Below are positions 8,704 through 17,706 of a stretch of DNA of 38,399 nt, in pieces. A program made the translations under genes and the position numbers. Every line of letters begins with the position of its first letter. Position 1 is the stretch's first letter. The stretch spans positions 1 to 38,399 of the forward strand of contig CABUIC010000026.1 in the NCBI GenBank assembly GCA_902491515.1, written 5' to 3'. The notes below the pieces were generated by a model. It made no database searches. It worked only from the letters and a program-made list of their open reading frames with translations, and was not told the DNA's origin. This DNA is from an uncultured Porphyromonadaceae bacterium. GTDB lineage: Bacteria > Bacteroidota > Bacteroidia > Bacteroidales > Muribaculaceae.

Positions 8704-9116
8704 TTCTCCGTAGCCGGACTGCCGGCGGGAGGAAAAGCCTCTGCAAGGCCGCGCAGAAGCCGCAGCATCGCGCGCTCGATTTCTGAATAGGTGGAAAGCC
8801 CGTTGGCCACGTATACGAATGCCACGTCGAGCCGTATTCCCTCCTCGAGCGGAAACTCGCGGTGGTGAAGCCGGTAGGCCTCGCGGATCCGGCGGCGCAT
8901 AGCCACGCGGTCCACGGCGTGACGCAGTCGCTTCTTGGGAACGGATATCAGGAAGGCCACAGGCGCGTCGGAATGCCGACGCGGGTTGCGGCGCGCCACA
9001 ATCCGCAGGGGAAACACAAGACGCCCGTAGTCCGCTCCGCCCGGCCCGAAGAGCTGCTCGATGGCCACGGCGGAACAAAGTTTTTCCTTTTTATACAGTC
9101 TCAGCAACTCAGGCAT
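8700..9116 (-). CDS. rnpA: Ribonuclease P protein component
   Basis: 138 residues. The RnpA RNA-binding signature is present in 'SVPKKRLRHAVDRVAMRRRIREAYR', preceded by 'FPLRIVARRN', the counterpart of the usual 'SxPLRLxxxxN' strand. The protein binds the RNase P RNA and helps mature the 5' ends of tRNAs. It is somewhat longer than the common ~115 residues because of a C-terminal extension 'EAFPPAGSPATEK'. It overlaps hemD upstream by 8 bases and yidD downstream by 4. rnpM/rpmH, the usual rnpA neighbour in Firmicutes and Proteobacteria, is absent, as expected for Bacteroidales. Confidence 0.95.
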   Translation of the reverse strand: MPELLRLYKKEKLCSAVAIEQLFGPGGADYGRLVFPLRIVARRNPRRHSDAPVAFLISVPKKRLRHAVDRVAMRRRIREAYRLHHREFPLEEGIRLDVAFVYVANGLSTYSEIERAMLRLLRGLAEAFPPAGSPATEK

Positions 9117-9891
9117 TGCCTTCGGCGCCCTCGATTTCTTCGGCCGGGGCGTTGGTATGGGACAGGTAGCGGTCCATGGCCGCCGCCATCGACGGGTCCT
9201 TCACCGTCGGAGCCTCTATGTCTACTCGCAGGCCCGCGGCCTTGGCGGCTTCTGTGGTGGGGCCTCCGAAGGTGGCCACGGCTATCTCGCCCTGATTGAA
9301 GTCCGGGAAATTCTTCATCAGCGACTCTATGCCCTGAGGACTGAAGAACACGAGCATGTCGTAGTCGAAGGCCTCGTCGGGTCCGAAGTCGTTGCTGACT
9401 GTGCGATACATAGCGGCCCTCGCGAATTTCAGGTGGAGCGACTCAAGATAGGCAGCGTCGCTCCCGGTGTTGACGTCCGACACCGCGAGAAGGAAATTCT
9501 CGTTCTTGTTCTTGAGAAGCTGGGGCTCGAGGCCCTGGAGTTTGCCCGTCGGCGAGGCAAAAATCTTGCGCTTGCGGTAGACGATATATTTCTGTAGATA
9601 GTTCGCCACCGATTCCGACGTGCAGAAATATTTCATCGTGGGGGGAACGGCGAAGCGGCTCTCCTCGCAGAGCCGGAAATAATGGTCTACGGCAGTTTTT
9701 GCAGTGAAGATGACTGCCGTGTAGTCGGAAATGTTGATTTTCTGTGCACGGAAATCGCGGCTCGACACACCCTCCACCTTGATGAACGGGCGGAATATGA
9801 CCTCCACTCCGTACTTGCCGGCTAAGTCGAAATAAGGAGATTTCTCATTGGAGGGCTGTGGCTGCGATACCAGTATCTTGCTTACTTTCAC
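9109..9891 (-). CDS. hemD: Uroporphyrinogen-III synthase family protein (HemD-like)
   Basis: 260 residues of the HemD fold: two alpha/beta domains, with 'KILVSQPQPSNEKSPYFDLAGKYG' at the start, 'AVIFTAKTAVDHYFRL' in the first lobe and 'YDMLVFFSPQGIESL...IAVATFGGPTTEAAKAAGLRV' in the second. HemD closes hydroxymethylbilane to uroporphyrinogen III. No other tetrapyrrole gene is in the window. The position between a DUF4271 gene and rnpA is the conserved Bacteroidales arrangement. Bacteroidales often lack a full haem pathway, so the true job of this copy may differ. The fold call is firm and the reaction is inferred. Confidence 0.8.
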   Translation of the reverse strand: MKVSKILVSQPQPSNEKSPYFDLAGKYGVEVIFRPFIKVEGVSSRDFRAQKINISDYTAVIFTAKTAVDHYFRLCEESRFAVPPTMKYFCTSESVANYLQKYIVYRKRKIFASPTGKLQGLEPQLLKNKNENFLLAVSDVNTGSDAAYLESLHLKFARAAMYRTVSNDFGPDEAFDYDMLVFFSPQGIESLMKNFPDFNQGEIAVATFGGPTTEAAKAAGLRVDIEAPTVKDPSMAAAMDRYLSHTNAPAEEIEGAEGNA

Positions 9892-9945
9892 TCTCTTTCA
9901 TTTTTGGGGTTACTCATCATCCGCTCTTCCGCCGACGCCTCGTGG

Positions 9946-10848
9946 TCAGAAATAAAGTCCCATCACAAGCGGGTAAATCCTGTACAGGGCCGCGAGCGGT
10001 ATTATTTCAAGAGTGCAAAGGTACAAAATAAAATAAAGCAAAGAGGTAATTCCGTCAAAAAAAATTCTAATTCCTTTATAAATAAACGCCGCCTCGAATA
10101 CCAGAAAGACCGCTCCCGACACCTTTCCGACGATATCCGTCCACTCCGGAAAGAACAGCAGGAGAAGAGCCGGAATGAAAAGCGCCACGCCCGTAAGCGC
10201 AAGCGTCGCCGCGTACCCGCCGAGCCAGCGTGCCCGCATGTCCTTGTAGGTAAAGGCATAGCCCACAACCCAATACGCACAGTACCTGAAGGTGAAATAC
10301 GCCGCCGAAAGCGCCACGCCGGCAAGCATCGCAATGGTGGTCGACGCCCCGGCGCAAACCGACGCGCATACCCCGCACACTATCACGGCCCCGCACTCCA
10401 GGAACATCCTCATCACCCCCAGCCCCCCGGACGTGTCCTCGTCGAAGGCATTCCGGCGCCTACGGACACTCAGGAGCTCGGACCGGTAGTGGGTCAGCGT
10501 CTTGCGGAAGCCCGTAGGATTGCACCCGGCCCCCACGAACAGCGCCAGAAGTATCGCCGTTATCACCGACGACTGTCCCGGGACCCGCGCCATCTCCGCC
10601 GGGGGCAGCCCGTCAAGGTGCCCCACGGGGTCAAAATGCACCGACATCGCGATGGAGTCCATCCTCGCCATCGAGAGCGAGTCCTTACCGCCGCAGACAC
10701 TCCCGTAGCGGGCCGTGCTGTCCTCCGCGGCCGGAACCGGAAGAGCGGCATCCTGCGCCGAAGGATGAATCAGCGCCGCCAGGCTGTCCCCCGGAACCGA
10801 GGTCCCGAGGCTGTCCGCCCGAGTCGTGTGGAGAGTGCTGTCGGTCAT
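9946..10848 (-). CDS. DUF4271 integral membrane protein
   Basis: 300 residues. The first ~95 are polar and low in structure, followed by five or six membrane segments ('SSVITAILLALFVGA', 'CGAVIVCGVCASVCAGAS', 'GVALSAAYFTFRYCAYWVVGYAFTY', 'GYAATLALTGVALFIPALLLLF', 'VSGAVFLVFEAAFIYKGIRIFF', 'LLYFILYLCTLEIIPLAALYRIY'). The C-terminal 'YFILYLCTLEIIPLA' block is typical of the family. Its function is unknown. It lies 54 bases upstream of hemD and 13 bases downstream of the LOG gene, consistent with one operon. Confidence 0.8.
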   Translation of the reverse strand: MTDSTLHTTRADSLGTSVPGDSLAALIHPSAQDAALPVPAAEDSTARYGSVCGGKDSLSMARMDSIAMSVHFDPVGHLDGLPPAEMARVPGQSSVITAILLALFVGAGCNPTGFRKTLTHYRSELLSVRRRRNAFDEDTSGGLGVMRMFLECGAVIVCGVCASVCAGASTTIAMLAGVALSAAYFTFRYCAYWVVGYAFTYKDMRARWLGGYAATLALTGVALFIPALLLLFFPEWTDIVGKVSGAVFLVFEAAFIYKGIRIFFDGITSLLYFILYLCTLEIIPLAALYRIYPLVMGLYF

Positions 10849-10861
10849 GCTCGCCTTCCTG

Positions 10862-11413
10862 TTATTCGTTTAATGCCATCCGGACGGCTTCCGCCGGGTC
10901 CTCGGTGACTGTATAGAGCGTCCGCTTCACAGGACGCATGAAATCCTGCTCCTCCGCGTGCCGGAGCATCTCCATGAAGGGCCGGTAGTACCCCAGCGTG
11001 TCGAGCAGCACGACCGGGCCCTTGAACAGCCCGAGCTGCCGCCAGGTGATGATCTCGCAAAGCTCGTCGAAAGTGCCAATACCACCCGGAAGGGCAATCA
11101 CGCCGCGGGCGAGCGACGCCATCAGCGCCTTCCGCTCATGCATCGTCTCGGTCACGCGAAGCTCCGTAAGCAGTGGATGCTGCCAGCCTTTTTCAGCCAT
11201 GAATCGCGGAATGACGCCTATACATTCGCCACCTGCCTCGCGCGCGCCCTCGATGCTCGCGCCCATAAGGCCCCTCGAGCCCGCTCCGTTGATAAGGGGC
11301 ACGCCCGCAAGAGCTATTTCACGCCCGACGGCACGCGCCGCCGTGAAATATTCCTCCGAAATCCGCGGCGACGACGCCCCGTAGACCGTTATACCCTGTC
11401 TGCTTTCGCTCAT
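10862..11413 (-). CDS. LOG-family Rossmann protein (TIGR00730)
   Basis: 183 residues from the ATG at 11413. The longer frame to 11470 would run through the promoter, so it was rejected. The LOG signature 'PGGIGTFDELCEIITWRQLG' and 'LINGAGSRGLMGASIEGA' are present. The family hydrolyses cytokinin-type nucleoside 5'-monophosphates to the free base and ribose phosphate. In gut bacteria the substrate is more likely a general nucleotide, as with PpnN-type enzymes. It is the first gene of the run going on to DUF4271, hemD, rnpA, yidD, tatD and mscS. It diverges from the S24 regulator. Confidence 0.9.
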   Translation of the reverse strand: MSESRQGITVYGASSPRISEEYFTAARAVGREIALAGVPLINGAGSRGLMGASIEGAREAGGECIGVIPRFMAEKGWQHPLLTELRVTETMHERKALMASLARGVIALPGGIGTFDELCEIITWRQLGLFKGPVVLLDTLGYYRPFMEMLRHAEEQDFMRPVKRTLYTVTEDPAEAVRMALNE

Positions 11414-11439
11414 CTGTAACTGCTTTTTATTTGAAAATA

Positions 11440-11471
11440 CAAAATTAGCGATTTTTTCAAAGTCAAGCAAA
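11440..11471 (-). promoter_or_regulatory. Bacteroidetes-type promoter, TTTG-20-TAATTTTG
   Basis: On the minus strand TTTG (11471-11468), a 20-base spacer and TAATTTTG (11447-11440) match the -33/-7 consensus. It is placed to drive the LOG-hemD-rnpA run starting at 11413. Confidence 0.7.
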
Positions 11472-11489
11472 TAATATTCAGCCCCAATG

Positions 11490-11521
11490 TTTGCATTTTT
11501 GCAAGGAATAAACTATATTTG
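11490..11521 (+). promoter_or_regulatory. Bacteroidetes-type promoter with nested palindrome
   Basis: TTTG (11490-11493), a 20-base spacer and TATATTTG (11514-11521) form a consensus promoter for the S24 regulator. The spacer starts with a palindrome TTGCA-TTTT-TGCAA (11491-11504), and TTGCAAG recurs at 11520-11526, one promoter length away. These repeated half-sites are good candidates for the binding site of the downstream regulator itself (autoregulation, inferred). Confidence 0.65.
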
Positions 11522-11549
11522 CAAGCGAAATTGAAAATCCCTCTATGCT

Positions 11550-12269
11550 ATGAACGAACAGCTTGGCGAAATCGCCCTCCCCGCTCCCGAGGCTAACGTC
11601 CTCGACCGCATAAGATACCTCATCCGTCTTTCCCGGCGCAACCAGAACCAGTTCAGCGAACTGGCAGGCATCGACCCCACAATCCTCTCTAAAATTCTCG
11701 GCGGAAAGCTCCGCGTCTCCGACTCCTTCCTCAACCGCCTCGTGGTTAACCTCGGAGTCTCGAAAGACTGGCTCCGCGAGGGCACCGATGTCCCCTACCC
11801 ACGCCCCGAACATGCCCGCACATTTGATTCCTCCGTCTCTCCCGCCGCCGTCGGAGCCGTCTGCACGGAGGGCGCCCCCGTCTACGCCATAGACGTCACA
11901 GCCGGATGCCGCGAGCTCAGCCGCATGTTCACAGACGACCGAATCGTCGGACGCCTGAACCTTCCCGGAGTCGACCCCGCCTGGGCCGTCGTCAGCGTCT
12001 CCGGCGACTCGATGGCCCCGCGCATCCAGAACGGAGGATACATCGCCATCCGGCCCATCCGCCTCAATTCACCCATCTCCTGGGGGCAGATTTACGTCGT
12101 GGTCCTCGACGACTACCGCCTCGTCAAATACGTGCGCCGGCACAAGGACAAGAACATGGTCATCCTCCACAGCGCCAATCCCGAGTACGACGACATGGAA
12201 ATTTCCCGCGACGACATCCGCGGTCTCTACCTCGTGGAAGTGATAATGAACTATGAAATCACTGCATAA
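11550..12269 (+). CDS. HTH and S24 peptidase-domain transcriptional regulator (LexA/CI-like)
   Basis: 239 residues. The N-terminal helix-turn-helix lies at about 10-70 ('RIRYLIRLSRRNQNQFSELAGIDPTILSKILGG'). The C-terminal S24 fold contains the 'SGDSMAPRIQNGGYIAI' box with the nucleophilic Ser, and 'DYRLVKYVRRH' with the catalytic Lys. The expected Ala-Gly-type cleavage site would lie between them, around 105-130. Such proteins repress genes until they cleave themselves in response to RecA filaments. Some Bacteroidales members act without cleavage. There is no umuC or phage gene beside it. The stop overlaps the rnhB start by 17 bases, so the two are co-expressed. The promoter contains a palindrome suited to autoregulation. 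Confidence 0.85.
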   Translation: MNEQLGEIALPAPEANVLDRIRYLIRLSRRNQNQFSELAGIDPTILSKILGGKLRVSDSFLNRLVVNLGVSKDWLREGTDVPYPRPEHARTFDSSVSPAAVGAVCTEGAPVYAIDVTAGCRELSRMFTDDRIVGRLNLPGVDPAWAVVSVSGDSMAPRIQNGGYIAIRPIRLNSPISWGQIYVVVLDDYRLVKYVRRHKDKNMVILHSANPEYDDMEISRDDIRGLYLVEVIMNYEITA

Positions 12270-12867
12270 CCCGCTCCCCCCCTGCTTCGAGCCCGGATGC
12301 CTCGAGGCCGGGACAGACGAGGCCGGACGGGGATGCCTCGCCGGGCCCGTTTTCGCCGCCGCAGTGATTCTCCCCGACGGCTTCTCCCATCCGTGGCTCA
12401 ACGACTCCAAGCAACTCACCCCCCAGCGGAGAATGGAGCTCCGCCCCATCATCATGGAAAAGGCCGTCGCATGGGCCGTCGCTTCATGCTCCCCCGCCGA
12501 AATCGACTCCATGAACATCCTCAACGCATCCATCGAGGCGATGCACCGCGCGCTTTCCGCTCTCAAGGTAAAGCCCGGAGCTGTCATTGTCGACGGCAAC
12601 CGCTTCCGCCAGTGGGCCGACGTCCCCTGCCGAACATTCGTCAAGGGCGACGGCCGCTTCGCGAACATCGCCGCGGCCTCAGTGCTCGCCAAGACCGAAC
12701 GAGACCTCTACATGGAAGCCCTCGCCGGAGAATACCCCGCCTACGGCTGGGAAATCAACAAAGGCTACCCCACCGCCGCCCACCGCGAGGCAATACGCCT
12801 CCACGGCCCCACGCTACACCACCGCATGAGCTTCCGCCTCCTCCCCGACCCAAGCCTCTTCGACTGA
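12253..12867 (+). CDS. rnhB: Ribonuclease HII
   Basis: 204 residues. It removes RNA from RNA-DNA hybrids and single ribonucleotides from DNA. Active-site blocks are complete: 'GTDEAGRGCLAGPV' (Asp, Glu), 'NDSKQLTPQRR', 'VIVDGNRF' (Asp) and 'KGDGRFANIAAASVLAKTERD' (Asp). The length is normal for the family, so the TGA at 12865-12867 is the true stop. The frame downstream of it stays open for another 33 codons, which hold an unrelated remnant (12868-12969). It shares an mRNA with the S24 regulator through a 17-base overlap. Confidence 0.95.
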   Translation: MKSLHNPLPPCFEPGCLEAGTDEAGRGCLAGPVFAAAVILPDGFSHPWLNDSKQLTPQRRMELRPIIMEKAVAWAVASCSPAEIDSMNILNASIEAMHRALSALKVKPGAVIVDGNRFRQWADVPCRTFVKGDGRFANIAAASVLAKTERDLYMEALAGEYPAYGWEINKGYPTAAHREAIRLHGPTLHHRMSFRLLPDPSLFD

Positions 12868-12969
12868 GAGTCGACGGAAATTCCCTCCTACGATGTGCTC
12901 CACACATTCGGTTCCCGCTACCTTATGGAGGACCTCACCGACTATATGCGGGAGAAAGGAGTACTGTAG
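12868..12969 (+). pseudogene. Truncated C-terminal remnant resembling DUF3791
   Basis: The 33 codons after the rnhB stop, in the same frame, read 'SYDVLHTFGSRYLMEDLTDY..EKGVL' and then a TAG. The pattern 'Y-LHT-G--YL--D---Y' is what I recall from DUF3791, a small family found in Bacteroides toxin-antitoxin-like loci. No N-terminal half or start codon is present because rnhB occupies that place. It is best read as the scar of a deleted or inserted cassette. Readthrough of the rnhB TGA would fuse it to RNase HII, but nothing suggests this happens. The family assignment is from memory. Confidence 0.5.
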
Positions 12970-13072
12970 GTATACTACAAGCGGACACATCGCCTCTTTA
13001 ATTTTGGAAGAATTGCAGGAAAATACAGAAACGAAAATAGAGCTTTTCTGACGAATGTTAATGAATATTGCT

Positions 13073-13080
13073 TATATTTG
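13073..13080 (+). promoter_or_regulatory. Candidate -7 box TATATTTG
   Basis: TATATTTG matches TAnnTTTG and lies 19 bases before the DUF4160 start at 13100. No clear TTTG is found 20 bases upstream. A second match, TAATTTTG, lies at 12999-13006. Confidence 0.4.
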
Positions 13081-13099
13081 CAATCTAAACAACAATGCC

Positions 13100-13775
13100 A
13101 TGCCGACAGTATTAATTATTTTTTGGAATTCGGTTTTTCTTCTACCCTAATGACCATGAACCAATCCATGTTCATGTGGAATTTCAGGGCGCCTATGCCA
13201 AAATACAAGTATCTCCTGAAGTTGTGCTCATAGAGAATAACGGACTGAAAGCACAGACAATCAGAAAAGCATTGGATTCCGTGGAATTTTACAAGAATGA
13301 TATAATCGCTGAGTGCACAAAGTTTTCGATAAATAAAGAACAGGATATGAAGAGTAAGGAAATAACAAAGGTATGGTTTTCAGAGGGGAGAATCTGGATT
13401 GCCACAAACCAGGGGGAGCAGTACAGTCAGCCGTTGGAGGCTTTTCCGGCACTCTACTATGCCGATGCGGCCGAAAGAAAGCAGTTCTATTTATGGCATG
13501 ACAATACAAGCATCCGTTGGGAGAAAATTGACGAAGATATCCACATATCAAATTTTTTCGAGAAAGAATCCGTTAATTATGATAATGAGGTAAATCAACT
13601 CCTCACCCGCTTCCCGTGGCTCGACATGAAGGCTTTTGCGGAATACATCGGTATGCACTGGACTAAACTCGCACGTTTCCGTTTCGGAATATGGACGCCC
13701 ACACCTGAAACCCTTCAGAAAATAAAGACGGGCATCAGGACCATAGGCAAAGAAATGTCCGCGGCGGTGCTGTAA
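13100..13775 (+). pseudogene. Frameshifted DUF4160-DUF2442 fusion gene
   Basis: The first codons (MPTVLII) at 13100 are the classic start of DUF4160, but this frame soon stops. Removing one T from the T6 run at 13119-13124 restores 'FGIRFFFYPNDHEPIHVHVEFQGAYAKI', the DUF4160 core. It continues in the open frame to 13775. From the ATG at 13347 the product is a DUF2442-like domain ('EITKVWFSEGRIWIATNQGEQYSQPLEAFPALYYA', ~70 residues) followed by a helical tail ('WLDMKAFAEYIGMHWTKLARFRFG') that resembles a helix-turn-helix. DUF4160 and DUF2442 are commonly paired in toxin-antitoxin-like loci. The gene is more AT-rich than its neighbours, a sign of transfer. Either one base was inserted, killing the first domain, or there is a sequencing error. 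The DUF2442 part can still be made on its own. Confidence 0.7.
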
Positions 13776-13791
13776 AGAAAAAGGCTGTGTT

Positions 13792-14694
13792 TTACCCGCG
13801 CCAGAAGATCAGGCTGGTGGTGTCGGCAGGACCGACCTTCAGGGTCACTTTCGCGCCTTCGATTACGGGGATGTTGTGGAACACGTGCCCGATTGGCGCA
13901 CCGAAGGCTATCGGATACTTGTACGGAGCCGTCATGTCGCGTATCATCGTCTCCATGTCATCGTAGTTCTCGTTGGGCTTGTAGTCCGTGAACTGCCCCA
14001 CGATAAGCCCGCGGAGATTCTTCAGCACTCCGCTCAGGCGCAGCTGGTACATTATCCGCTCCACCTTGTAGATGGGCTCCGCGATGTCCTCGATGAACAT
14101 TATCGTGTCCGGACGCAACAGATCGTAGGGCGTGTTGATAAGCTCGGCGAGCACCGCGAGATTTCCCCCGAGGAGCGTCCCTGTGGCCAGCCCGCGCCGG
14201 TCGTAGGGATGCGAGGGGAAGGTATAGGCCGGACGTTCGCCGCGCAGGATGGAGAAGAGCGACGCATTGTCCTCGTTCTCCGGACCCAGCTTGATGTGGG
14301 AGGTCATGGAGCCGTGGATGCTGGCCACGCCCTTGTGCTGAAGCATGGCATGCAGCGCCGAGATGTCCGAGAAACCTACCACCCATTTCGGGTCGTCGCC
14401 CAGCGGCAGCCTCTCGAGACGGTCCATCAGGTGTACAACGCCGTATCCCCCCCGGGAGCATATCACCGCACGGATCTCAGGGTCCAGAAGCGCCCGGCTC
14501 AGGTCCTCGAAGCGCTCGCTGTCCGTGCCGCTGTACTGGCCGTTCTTGCCGAGAGTATGGGGCATCACGACGGGTTCCCAGCCTTCGGCGCGGAGCACCT
14601 TCACGGCGCCTTCGACATTTTCGGCCGCAATGGGGCCGGCAGGAGAGCAGATGGCGATTTTATCGCCGGGTTTCAGGGGTGCAGGATATTTCAT
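13792..14694 (-). CDS. LD-carboxypeptidase, peptidase family S66
   Basis: 300 residues. The family opening 'LKPGDKIAICSPAGPI', 'ICSRGGYGVVHLMDRL' and the 'VVGFSDISALH' block holding the nucleophile Ser are present. 'IMFIEDIAEPIYKVERIM' and 'GAPIGHVFHNIPVIEGA' carry the Glu and His of the Ser-Glu-His triad. These enzymes trim the terminal D-Ala from murein tetrapeptides during peptidoglycan recycling, in the cytoplasm. No signal peptide is present. The start overlaps the SpoU methyltransferase stop by 4 bases, which indicates coupling. The short gap to the plus-strand DUF2442 gene (13776-13791) contains no terminator I can recognise. Confidence 0.92.
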   Translation of the reverse strand: MKYPAPLKPGDKIAICSPAGPIAAENVEGAVKVLRAEGWEPVVMPHTLGKNGQYSGTDSERFEDLSRALLDPEIRAVICSRGGYGVVHLMDRLERLPLGDDPKWVVGFSDISALHAMLQHKGVASIHGSMTSHIKLGPENEDNASLFSILRGERPAYTFPSHPYDRRGLATGTLLGGNLAVLAELINTPYDLLRPDTIMFIEDIAEPIYKVERIMYQLRLSGVLKNLRGLIVGQFTDYKPNENYDDMETMIRDMTAPYKYPIAFGAPIGHVFHNIPVIEGAKVTLKVGPADTTSLIFWRG

Positions 14695-15227
14695 GGTTCA
14701 GGATTCAGATGTTCAAAAAAATGCCACAGGGCAATCGACGCGCTCACCGACACGTTCAGCGAGTGCTTGGTCCCTTTCTGGGGAATTTCGAGGCAGACGT
14801 CCGCGGCAGCGACAACTTCCTCGGCTATGCCGTCCACTTCGTTGCCGACGATGACAGCATAGCGCCGCCCGGCCTCCGGGATGTACTTCTCCAGACTCAC
14901 GGAATTGTGGGTGAGCTCCAGAGCGCAGATTTCATACCCCGCGCGACGCAACTCTTCGACCGCTTCAGACGTTGAAGGATAGTGGCGCCACTCCACCGAA
15001 TCCTCAGCCCCGAGAGCCGTCTTGTGGATTTCAACCGACGGAGGCGTCCCCGTGATGCCGCACAGACAGACCGACTCCACAGCGAAGGCGTCAGACGTCC
15101 GGAACATCGACCCGATGTTGTTGAGCGAGCGCACATTGTCGAGCACCAGCACCACAGGCATCTTCCGCGACGCGCGGTAGCCGGCCAGGTCCGGACGCCC
15201 CATCTCCCAGATAGTTTTCTTAATCAT
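14691..15227 (-). CDS. SpoU/TrmH family RNA 2'-O-methyltransferase
   Basis: 178 residues. The three SPOUT motifs are clear: 'LDNVRSLNNIGSMFRTSDAF', 'YAVIVGNEVDGIAEEV' and 'CLEIPQKGTKHSLNVSVSASIALW'. Such enzymes methylate ribose 2'-OH groups in tRNA or rRNA using S-adenosylmethionine and act as knotted dimers. The target RNA cannot be told. There is no N-terminal L7Ae-like substrate domain, so it is nearer to TrmH/TrmL than to RlmB. It overlaps the LD-carboxypeptidase gene by 4 bases. A TACTTTTG box (15233-15240) lies only 5 bases before the ATG, so the mRNA may be leaderless. The alternative ATG at 15203 would lose little of the domain. Confidence 0.9.
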   Translation of the reverse strand: MIKKTIWEMGRPDLAGYRASRKMPVVLVLDNVRSLNNIGSMFRTSDAFAVESVCLCGITGTPPSVEIHKTALGAEDSVEWRHYPSTSEAVEELRRAGYEICALELTHNSVSLEKYIPEAGRRYAVIVGNEVDGIAEEVVAAADVCLEIPQKGTKHSLNVSVSASIALWHFFEHLNPEP

Positions 15228-15232
15228 AAGGG

Positions 15233-15261
15233 CAAAAGTAGCAAAAATTTTCCTAACTTTG
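15233..15261. promoter_or_regulatory. Divergent pair of -7 boxes
   Basis: TACTTTTG on the minus strand (15240-15233) faces the SpoU gene and TAACTTTG on the plus strand (15254-15261) faces the flippase gene. Both match TAnnTTTG and are 13 bases apart. Neither has a convincing TTTG element at 20-base spacing, so a regulator or a different upstream element may be needed. Confidence 0.45.
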
Positions 15262-15288
15262 CAGAAGAAACCTCACAAAAATAGCATT

Positions 15289-16303
15289 ATGACAAGCCGC
15301 AAAGTCTGGCAGACTTTTCTAAAGTACATTATCCCCGTGATAATAAGCGTAGGGCTCTGCTACCTCCTCTTCACAGGCATCGACTTCCGGGAGATGCTCG
15401 CCATTATCCGTGACCAGTGCGATTTCCGATGGATAGCCTTCGCAATGTTCATCAGCGTCTTTTCCCACGTCTTCCGTGCCCTCCGCTGGGGAATACAGCT
15501 CCGCGCACTCGGAATCAACGCCCCGCTGTATGCTCTCATATACAGCATCTTCGGCACTTATGCCGTGAACCTCGTCTTCCCCCGCCTCGGCGAAGTGTGG
15601 CGAAGCGGATACATCGCCCAGCGCCAGAACGCTCCATTCACCACAGTCTTCGGCTCCATGGTCGCCGACCGCCTGGCCGACACCGTCACGGTGCTCCTCC
15701 TCGCACTCGTCACCTTCGCACTCGCCTCCGGCGCCATCCTCCAGTTCCTCGCCACTAACGGCGAGAGCTACGCCGCCATCGGACGCCTCCTCGCATCCCC
15801 CTGGCTCTTGGGGCTCGGACTGCTCTGCATCGCCGCCCTCTGGTGGTTCATGACCCGCAAGACCCTCTCCGGAGCCGCCCTCAAGCTCCAGACCGCCATC
15901 CGCGAACTCTGGCAGGGTTTCGCCGTAATCGTCCGTATGCCCGGAAAAGGCCAGTGGCTCCTCTGGACCGTAGCCCTCTGGGGATGCTATTTCCTCCAGA
16001 ATTACATCACCTTCTTCGCCTTCCCCTTCACCCGCGAAGTGCTCGCCGAGCATGGCATCCTCGCCGCACTCGTCACATTCGTGATTTCATCAATCTCCAT
16101 GGGCGTTCCCTCCAACGGCGGAATCGGACCCTGGCAGTGGGCCGTCATTTTCGCCCTCGGAATATACGGCGTCGGAGCCACGCAGGCCGGAGCTTTCGGA
16201 AACCTCGTCCTCGGCTCCCAGACCCTCCTACTCATAGCCCTCGGCATATTCACATTCATTGCCATAGCCCTCGACAAGAAAAAAATCAAAAAACATACAG
16301 AAC

Positions 16304-16311
<8 letters not shown>
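15289..16311 (+). CDS. Flippase-like integral membrane protein (LPG synthase TM-domain family)
   Basis: 340 residues from the ATG at 15289, chosen because it lies 27 bases after a -7 box and begins the hydrophobic N-terminus. About eight membrane segments are seen ('FLKYIIPVIISVGLCYLLFTGI', 'FRWIAFAMFISVFSHVFRAL', 'LYALIYSIFGTYAVNLVF', 'TVTVLLLALVTFALASGAIL', 'WLLGLGLLCIAALWWFM', 'WLLWTVALWGCYFLQNYITFFAF', 'ILAALVTFVISSISMGVP', 'TLLLIALGIFTFIAIAL'). The pattern 'FPRLGEVWRSGYIAQ' and 'SMGVPSNGGIGPWQWAVIF' is typical of the UPF0104/lysylphosphatidylglycerol synthase transmembrane family, which moves lipids or lipid-linked sugars. The substrate is unknown. It overlaps the next gene by 8 bases. 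Confidence 0.85.
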
Positions 16312-17515
<1,204 letters not shown>

Positions 17516-17543
17516 CCCCTTTTTTCAAGAATAGAATAAAACA

Positions 17544-17592
17544 GGCCCGATAAGCCCTCTGAGCCATCCAGGCTTCCCAGGCTTATCGGGCC
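17544..17592. terminator. Hairpin terminator between convergent genes
   Basis: GGCCCGATAAGCC (17544-17556) pairs perfectly with GGCTTATCGGGCC (17580-17592). On the minus strand it is followed by a T-rich stretch (TTTTATTC...TTG), on the plus strand by ATTTGG. It can serve both the plus-strand dehydrogenase gene and the minus-strand nucleotidyltransferase gene. Confidence 0.7.
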
Positions 17593-17706
17593 CATTTGGC
17601 TAATTCTTGTTCAACTCTTCTTCCATCGAATTTTGATACCCCTGTCCCTACAGTTCGATGATTAATTTCGCAGTTTTGGATGACAGTCAATTTACCTCGC
17701 CAGCCA

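Noticed and set aside
8539..8790. 83-codon plus-strand frame over yidD
   Set aside because: Antisense to yidD and rnpA, very basic and without similarity to any family that I know.
13782..13790. AGGCTGTGT as a remnant of the MITE terminal repeat
   Set aside because: Only 9 bases match and the rest of the end is absent. A chance match between convergent genes is likely.
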